DNA of 64,000 nucleotides from Actinoplanes sp. DH11 (GTDB lineage: Bacteria; Actinomycetota; Actinomycetes; Mycobacteriales; Micromonosporaceae), in contig NZ_JAHWGU010000015.1 in the NCBI RefSeq assembly GCF_020873875.1, positions 1-64,000 on the forward strand, read 5' to 3'. Below, one piece after another: positions 59,979-64,000 of the stretch. Each line of letters opens with the position of its first letter. Position 1 is the stretch's first letter. Both the position numbers and the translations under genes were made by a program. The notes under the pieces are model-generated. The model saw nothing but the letters and a program-made list of their open reading frames with translations. It was not told the DNA's origin and made no database searches.

Positions 59979-60835
59979 CCCCTCATGCTCGCGCACACCC
60001 CTCCCACACACACCCCTTCCCGCCCTCCCCGTGCCCACCCACCGCCCCACCTCCGCCCGGGTTGCCACCGCCCTGGTCGGCCCGCCCGCCGATCCGGTCG
60101 GTACTGCTGGTGCTCGACCGTCCGGCTTTCCGCCGCTCGAGGCCGTCAAAGGATCCGGTTCGGTGGCCGGCGCCGGGGTTGCGCTTCCGGCGGTCCAAAA
60201 GCCGCCGCACGACTCTGAGCCCAAGCCAGTGACAGCCCAGCCGGTCCGGCTGTCGCTGGTGGCTGCCCGATCGCGTTGGCGGCGACCGTGGCTGCCCAGC
60301 CGGTCCGGCTGTCGCTGGTGGCTGCCCAGCCCGGTTCGGCTGTCACTGGTGGTTGCTGGATCGGGTTTGTGGCGACCGTGGGTGACAGCCCGGCGGGTCC
60401 GGCTGTCGCTGGTGGCTGCTCGATCGCGTTTGCGGCGACCGTGGGTGACAGCTGGCGGGTTCGGCTGTCGCTGGTGGTTGCCCAGCCCGGTTCGGCTGTC
60501 ACTGGTGGTTGCTGGATCGGGTTTGTGGCGACCGTGGGTGATGGCCCGGCGGGTCCGGCTGTCGCTGGTGGCTGCTCGATCGCGTTTGCGGCGACCGTGG
60601 GTGACAGCTGGCGGGGTCCAGCTGTCACTGGCGGTTGCCGGGGTGGGGTTGCGGCGACCGTGGGTGACAGCTGGCGGGTTCGGCTGTCGCTGGTGGCTGT
60701 CGGGATGGGTTCTTGGCAGCCGTGGGTGACAGCCCGGCGGGTCCGGCTGTCGCTGGTGGCTGTCGGGATCGGGTTTGCGGCGACCGTGGGTGACAGCCGG
60801 CAGATGGGACCGACCGCGGCAGACGGACCGCGCCC
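59979..60835. other. Gene-free 857-bp gap with repeat array
   Basis: The left third is C-rich with CACACACC-type runs; the rest is the tandem array described at 60232-60800. Long open frames cross the array in several directions, but they only translate repeats and have no plausible start or ribosome site. Confidence 0.65.
60232..60800. repeat. Degenerate nested tandem repeat array
   Basis: A unit of about 55-60 bp, built from GGCTGTCGCTGGTGGCTG and GCGACCGTGGGTGACAG blocks, is repeated about ten times with variation. A higher-order period of 156 bp is clear: the sequence from 60351 recurs from 60507 almost unchanged. GTGACAGC and GGCTGTCGC blocks can pair with each other and may form hairpins. 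Confidence 0.85.
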
Positions 60836-61138
60836 TCAGAGATCCAGCAGCTCGACCCGCACGCTCGTCGTGTCGCCGACGGACAACGACTCGGCCTTGC
60901 GGATCGCGGCTTTCACCGGCAGCACGTACGCCGACCGCCCGCTGTCCGGGAACACCGACGTCGTCCACGTGCTCGTGCCCACGGTGGCCCGCACCCGCAG
61001 CGACCCGAAGCCGCGCCGGACGCCGCCGGCCATCTCGCGGATGTGGGCCGACGTCTCCACGGGCAGGCTCACCAACGTCCAGGTCTCGGCCGGTCGCGCC
61101 GCCCACACCCACAACTCTGCCTCGAACTCCACCAGCAC
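60836..61138 (-). CDS. DUF1905 protein
   Basis: About 100 residues of the DUF1905 family (VEFEAELWVW...WTLVSLPVETSAHIREM...VRRGFGSLRVRATVGTSTWTTSVFPDSGRSAYVLPVKAAIRKAESLSVGD). Small beta-rich protein of unknown function, usually standing beside or fused to YdeI/OmpD-like domains; none here. GTG 61138 or 61132 is the likely start; the frame extends to 61192 but that part overlaps the A+T-rich promoter of the LPMO gene. Confidence 0.75.
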   Translation of the reverse strand: MLVEFEAELWVWAARPAETWTLVSLPVETSAHIREMAGGVRRGFGSLRVRATVGTSTWTTSVFPDSGRSAYVLPVKAAIRKAESLSVGDTTSVRVELLDL

Positions 61139-61169
61139 CCGCGCAGCATCCCACAGGGGTACGACAACC

Positions 61170-61235
61170 AACGGCATAAAAATATTTAACATTGTTTACT
61201 GTTACCCGGAATTCATTTACGTTGGTGAGCACGCT
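61170..61235 (+). promoter_or_regulatory. A+T-rich promoter region of the LPMO gene
   Basis: A run of A+T-rich sequence (AAATATTTAACATTG around 61181-61195, then TTTACTGTTACCC) in a 70% G+C setting, directly before the leader of the LPMO gene and divergent from DUF1905. No known operator recognised. Confidence 0.5.
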
Positions 61236-61266
61236 CCCCGATCACCCCCAAGCAAGGAGCTCGTGT

Positions 61267-62031
61267 ATGAAGCGCAGGTTCACCCTCCCCGCACTGACCG
61301 TCGCGGCGGTCACCGGATCGATGTTCGTGGCCGTCTCCCCGGCGTCCGCGCACGGCTACATCTCGTCGCCGCCCAGCCGGCAGGCCAACTGCGCGAGCGG
61401 CGCGGTCTCCGGGTGCGGCGACATCGTGTACGAACCGCAGAGCGTCGAGCAGCCCAAGGGTTCGACGCAGTGCAACGGTGGCGGCAGCCGTTTCACTGTG
61501 CTGAACGACAACAGCAAGAACTGGCCGGCGGCGAGTGTCGGCAGCAGCGTCACCTTCAACTGGGTGATCACCGCGCGGCACCGGACGTCGACGTGGGAGT
61601 ACTTCATCGGCAACCGGCTGGTGGCGTCCTTCAACGACAACGGTGCGCAGCCCGGCGCCACCAAGACGCACACGGTGAACTTCTCCGGGTACTCGGGCCG
61701 GCAGACGGTCCTGGCCCGGTGGAACGTCGCCGACACGGTCAACGCGTTCTACTCCTGCGTGGACGTGAACTTCGGCGGCGCCACGAACCCGACGCCGACC
61801 ACGCCGGGCCCGACGCCCACCACGCCCGCCCCCACCACACCGGCGCCGACCACGCCGACGCCGCCGCCCGCGACGACCAACCCCGGGTCGACGACGTGGG
61901 CGGCCGGTACGGCGTACAAGGCAGGTGACCGGGTGACCTATGCCGGTCGCAGCTACCAGTGCCGGCAGGCGCACACCGCGATCAGCGGGTGGGAACCGCC
62001 GTACGTCGCGGCGCTGTGGACCGCCGTCTAG
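61267..62031 (+). CDS. Secreted AA10 lytic polysaccharide monooxygenase with CBM5/12
   Basis: 254 residues. The signal peptide ends PASA and cleavage exposes His29, the first ligand of the copper histidine brace; the second is His105 in TARHRTSTWEYF. The domain (29-170: HGYISSPPSRQANC, YEPQSVEQPKG, FNWVITARHRTSTW, ARWNVADTVNAFYSCVDV) is of the chitin-active type. A Thr/Pro linker leads to a C-terminal CBM5/12 (WAAGTAYKAGDRVTYAGRSYQC...WEPP). It should oxidatively cleave crystalline chitin outside the cell. ATG 61267 with AAGGAGC seven bases upstream. Confidence 0.94.
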   Translation: MKRRFTLPALTVAAVTGSMFVAVSPASAHGYISSPPSRQANCASGAVSGCGDIVYEPQSVEQPKGSTQCNGGGSRFTVLNDNSKNWPAASVGSSVTFNWVITARHRTSTWEYFIGNRLVASFNDNGAQPGATKTHTVNFSGYSGRQTVLARWNVADTVNAFYSCVDVNFGGATNPTPTTPGPTPTTPAPTTPAPTTPTPPPATTNPGSTTWAAGTAYKAGDRVTYAGRSYQCRQAHTAISGWEPPYVAALWTAV

Positions 62032-62042
62032 GAGTGCCGGCA

Positions 62043-62585
62043 GTGCGGCGAGCAGCGGGAGGACTCCTCCTGCTGCTCGTCCTGCTGCTGAGCGGGTGCG
62101 GCGGTGACACGGAGGTCGCCGCGCACAACGACACCGATGTGATGTTCCTGCAGATGGCCCTGGAGCAGATCGGCGAGGGCGAGCAGGTGGCGGCGGTCGC
62201 CGAGAAGAGTGCGGTAAACCCCGAGATCCGTACCCTCGCCGCCGAGCTGCGTGGCCAGTGGCAGGTCGAGTCGGCTCGGATGCGCGACTGGCTGGCCGCC
62301 TGGAAGCAGCCGGTGACCGCGCCGTCGGCGTCCGAGCTGCACGCCGGGCACGGTGCGCTGCACGCGCTGCAGGACGGCGACATCGCGGGCCTGCGTGCGG
62401 CCAAGGGCACCGACTTCGACCGGATCGCCGTGGCGTTGCTGCTGGGGAACCTGCACAACACGATGGAGACCTTGCGGATGGAGGCGACCGGTGGCGCGTA
62501 CCCGGAGGTGAAGAATCTGGCCCAATCGATGAGCACCACCCGGCAGGGGCAGATCCAGCGCCTTCTGGCGCTGGCCGCGGGCTGA
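62043..62585 (+). CDS. DUF305-like lipoprotein lacking the HH motif
   Basis: 180 residues: a lipoprotein signal (VRRAAGGLLLLLVLLLSGC) and a four-helix DUF305-type domain (HNDTDVMFLQMALEQIGEGEQVAAVAEKS...NPEIRTLAAELRGQWQVESARMRDWLAAW; FDRIAVALLLGNLHNTMETLRME). In typical DUF305 proteins each half carries an H-H pair (MIPHHxQA) thought to bind metal; here they read LEQIGEGEQ and GNLHNTME, so one His at most survives. Function is unknown. GTG 62043 with GGAG nine bases upstream, 11 bases after the LPMO stop, so probably in one operon with it. Confidence 0.78.
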   Translation: MRRAAGGLLLLLVLLLSGCGGDTEVAAHNDTDVMFLQMALEQIGEGEQVAAVAEKSAVNPEIRTLAAELRGQWQVESARMRDWLAAWKQPVTAPSASELHAGHGALHALQDGDIAGLRAAKGTDFDRIAVALLLGNLHNTMETLRMEATGGAYPEVKNLAQSMSTTRQGQIQRLLALAAG

Positions 62586-62618
62586 AAACGCATTGACCAG
62601 CATCGGTACGGTGTCGGT

Positions 62619-63143
62619 ATGCCCGAGTTGATCGCCCCCGACACCCGGCTGCACGCGGCCTGGCTCCGGTCCCGCGACGAGTGGGGCCGGGGCGTGCACC
62701 AGCCCGGTTCGGGTCTGCGTGCCGGTGACGACGTGGACTCGCCCGCCGGTTTCGCCGCGTGGGTGCGGCGGCTGCGCACGGAGGAGGACACTTCGGTGCG
62801 GCCGGCCGAGGGGCTGGTGCACTGCACGTACCGGTGGCTCGTCGAGGGGGACCGGGTGCTCGGCACGATCTCGCTGCGGCACGAGCTGAACGATTTCCTG
62901 TTCCGGGCGGGCGGCCACATCGGGTACGGCGTACGCCCCTCCGCCCGCCGCCGCGGCCTAGCCTCGTGGGCGCTCGGCGAGATGCTGGGCGTGGCCCGCG
63001 GGCTCGGCCTGGAGCGGGTGATGATCAGTTGTGACGTCACGAACGCGGTGTCGGCGCGGCTGATCGAACGGCACGGCGGTGTTTTCGACGACGTCCGGGA
63101 CAGCGAGATCGGCACCGTGAAGCGCTACTGGATCGCCCTCTGA
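62619..63143 (+). CDS. GNAT-family N-acetyltransferase
   Basis: 174 residues with the GNAT acetyl-CoA fold: RWLVEGDRVLGTISLRHEL, the pyrophosphate-binding loop YGVRPSARRRGLASWAL and the strand-helix GLERVMISCDVTNAVSARLIERHGG. The acceptor is unknown. It lies 33 bases downstream of the DUF305 gene on the same strand. Confidence 0.9.
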   Translation: MPELIAPDTRLHAAWLRSRDEWGRGVHQPGSGLRAGDDVDSPAGFAAWVRRLRTEEDTSVRPAEGLVHCTYRWLVEGDRVLGTISLRHELNDFLFRAGGHIGYGVRPSARRRGLASWALGEMLGVARGLGLERVMISCDVTNAVSARLIERHGGVFDDVRDSEIGTVKRYWIAL

Positions 63144-63339
63144 CCGGAGCCTTCTTCACCGCGACGGTCCACATTGCCAGGTAATTCACAGCCCGTTAAC
63201 AGTGTGTACCCCTTGGCTGCACAGGGTATTTGCGGAATCTTTTTCTGGTCTCCATGATCGTGCCCCGGTGGCGACCGCCTCCCGCAGGCGGCCGCCCGGC
63301 AGGTGATCACGTCCCGGGCAGGCCAGGAAAGGAGTCACC

Positions 63340-64000
63340 GTGGTGAGTGACCGACCGATCTTCGTCGTCGGCTGTCCCCGTTCCGGCACGACGATGCTGC
63401 AGCTCATGCTGCACGCCCATCCGCGGATCGCGTTGCCGCCGGAGACCCGGTTCCTGCTCGCCGGATACAGCCGGCGCGCCGAGTTCGGCGACCTGACCGA
63501 TCCTGCCGCCCGCCGCGCCCTGGGGGAGTGGATCACCGGTACCCACCAGTTCGGCGACCTGGGCCTGGACCCCGGCGCGGTGGTGGAGGCGATCGTGGCC
63601 GGCCCGCCGACGCTCGGCTCGGCGTTCGGCACGGTCTTCAAGATGTACGCCGACCGGTTCGGCAAACCCCGCTGGGGTGACAAACGGCCGCTCTACCTGC
63701 GGCACCTGCCGACGATCCTGCGGCTCTTCCCGGACGCCCAGATCATCAACATCATGCGCGACGGCCGGGACTGCGTCTCCTCCCTGAAGGAGACCCCGTG
63801 GAAGCCGGCCGAGTTCGACACCCTCGTCGACTACTGGACGTACTCGGCGGACGCGTCGCTGCTGGCCGCCCGCCGGTACCCGGCGGACGTCTACCACATG
63901 GTCCGCTACGAGGACCTGGTCGCCGACCCGGAGCCGCACCTGCGCGCGATCTGCGCGTTCCTCGACGAGGACTTCGACCCGGCGATGACCCGGCCCCACC
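63340..64000 (+). CDS. Sulfotransferase family protein, 3' end outside the window
   Basis: Paralogue of the sulfotransferase at 41732, about 75% identical by eye over 220 residues: DRPIFVVGCPRSGTTMLQL, GKPRWGDKRPLYLRHLPTILRLFPDAQIINIMRDGRDC and VRYEDLVADPEPHLRAICAFL. The PAPS-binding loops are intact. Start at GTG 63340 or the next GTG (63343), with AGGAAAGGAG five to eight bases upstream. The stop codon is beyond position 64000, so length is unknown. Confidence 0.93.
   Translation, partial: MVSDRPIFVVGCPRSGTTMLQLMLHAHPRIALPPETRFLLAGYSRRAEFGDLTDPAARRALGEWITGTHQFGDLGLDPGAVVEAIVAGPPTLGSAFGTVFKMYADRFGKPRWGDKRPLYLRHLPTILRLFPDAQIINIMRDGRDCVSSLKETPWKPAEFDTLVDYWTYSADASLLAARRYPADVYHMVRYEDLVADPEPHLRAICAFLDEDFDPAMTRPH

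Noticed and set aside
60031..60729. Plus-strand 232-residue repeat protein (VRLSLVAARSRLRRPW units)
   Set aside because: Comes from the nested repeat array, is open in several frames, and lacks a credible start; treated as non-coding.
59340..61232. Minus-strand frame of 630 residues joining the repeat array to the pterin dehydratase-VOC gene
   Set aside because: The upstream 400 residues translate tandem repeats (TSDSRT, VTHGRRK); the conserved protein starts at ATG 59978.

Overview
The window is about 70% G+C, uses GTG and TTG starts freely, and packs genes into overlapping operons. Its content (AfsR-type and XRE/DUF5753 regulators, a GlnX-GlnH-PknG set, RamB next to the glyoxylate genes, CBM2 cellulase, AA10 LPMO, CebR and IdeR boxes) points to a filamentous actinomycete, probably Micromonosporaceae and Actinoplanes-like. 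The genus is inferred from style and content, not from a marker gene. No rRNA, tRNA, CRISPR array, prophage or intact insertion sequence was seen.

Layout. 1-4.7 kb: MFS exporter, alpha/beta hydrolase, XRE/NB-ARC regulator. 4.7-13.8 kb (minus): a tightly coupled seven-gene signalling operon, GlnX-like sensor, GlnH-like lipoprotein, an unknown helical protein, PknG-like kinase, PP2C phosphatase (frameshifted here), vWA protein and FHA protein. 13.9-20.1 kb: acyl-CoA ligase, EAL-HDOD protein, a repeat-filled gap, a degenerate intradiol-dioxygenase-like protein and a DUF1028 protein. 20.5-28.7 kb: DrrAB-type ABC exporter, large AfsR-like regulator, GGDEF protein, XRE/DUF5753 regulator. 28.9-32.3 kb: surface beta-helix lipoprotein, VTC-domain and DUF4956 genes. 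32.4-37.4 kb: ferric-reductase-like flavoprotein, FMN-binding protein, OmpR-type two-component pair and an internally deleted L-2-hydroxyglutarate oxidase gene. 37.4-41.5 kb: iron-siderophore ABC importer arranged around an IdeR/DtxR box. 41.7-50.9 kb: sulfotransferase, ArsR/SRPBCC pair, CebR-box-controlled GH5 cellulase, small membrane protein, LysE exporter, FUSC protein, secreted M28 peptidase. 51-56 kb: AAA ATPase, two PAP2 phosphatases, a RidA remnant and a DUF402 gene with an in-frame stop, RamB-like regulator. 56.3-64 kb: isocitrate lyase and malate synthase, pterin dehydratase-VOC fusion, a repeat array, DUF1905, chitin-type LPMO, DUF305 lipoprotein, GNAT, and a second sulfotransferase cut by the window end.

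The strongest candidate for an under-described system is the extended PknG operon. It joins the known amino-acid-sensing trio to a phosphatase, a vWA protein, an FHA protein and an unknown 389-residue protein, with zinc-ribbon modules recurring in the kinase, phosphatase and FHA protein. A second notable signal is a 73-bp hairpin element (26-bp arms, 21-nt loop) present three times in gene-free gaps and absent from the genes. Several genes are decayed or disrupted: the PP2C frameshift, the LhgO internal deletion, the RidA stub, the DUF402 amber codon and the iron-ligand-less dioxygenase. The 20-base poly-C run at position 1 looks like an assembly edge, so the single-base lesions should be confirmed by reads before biological interpretation.
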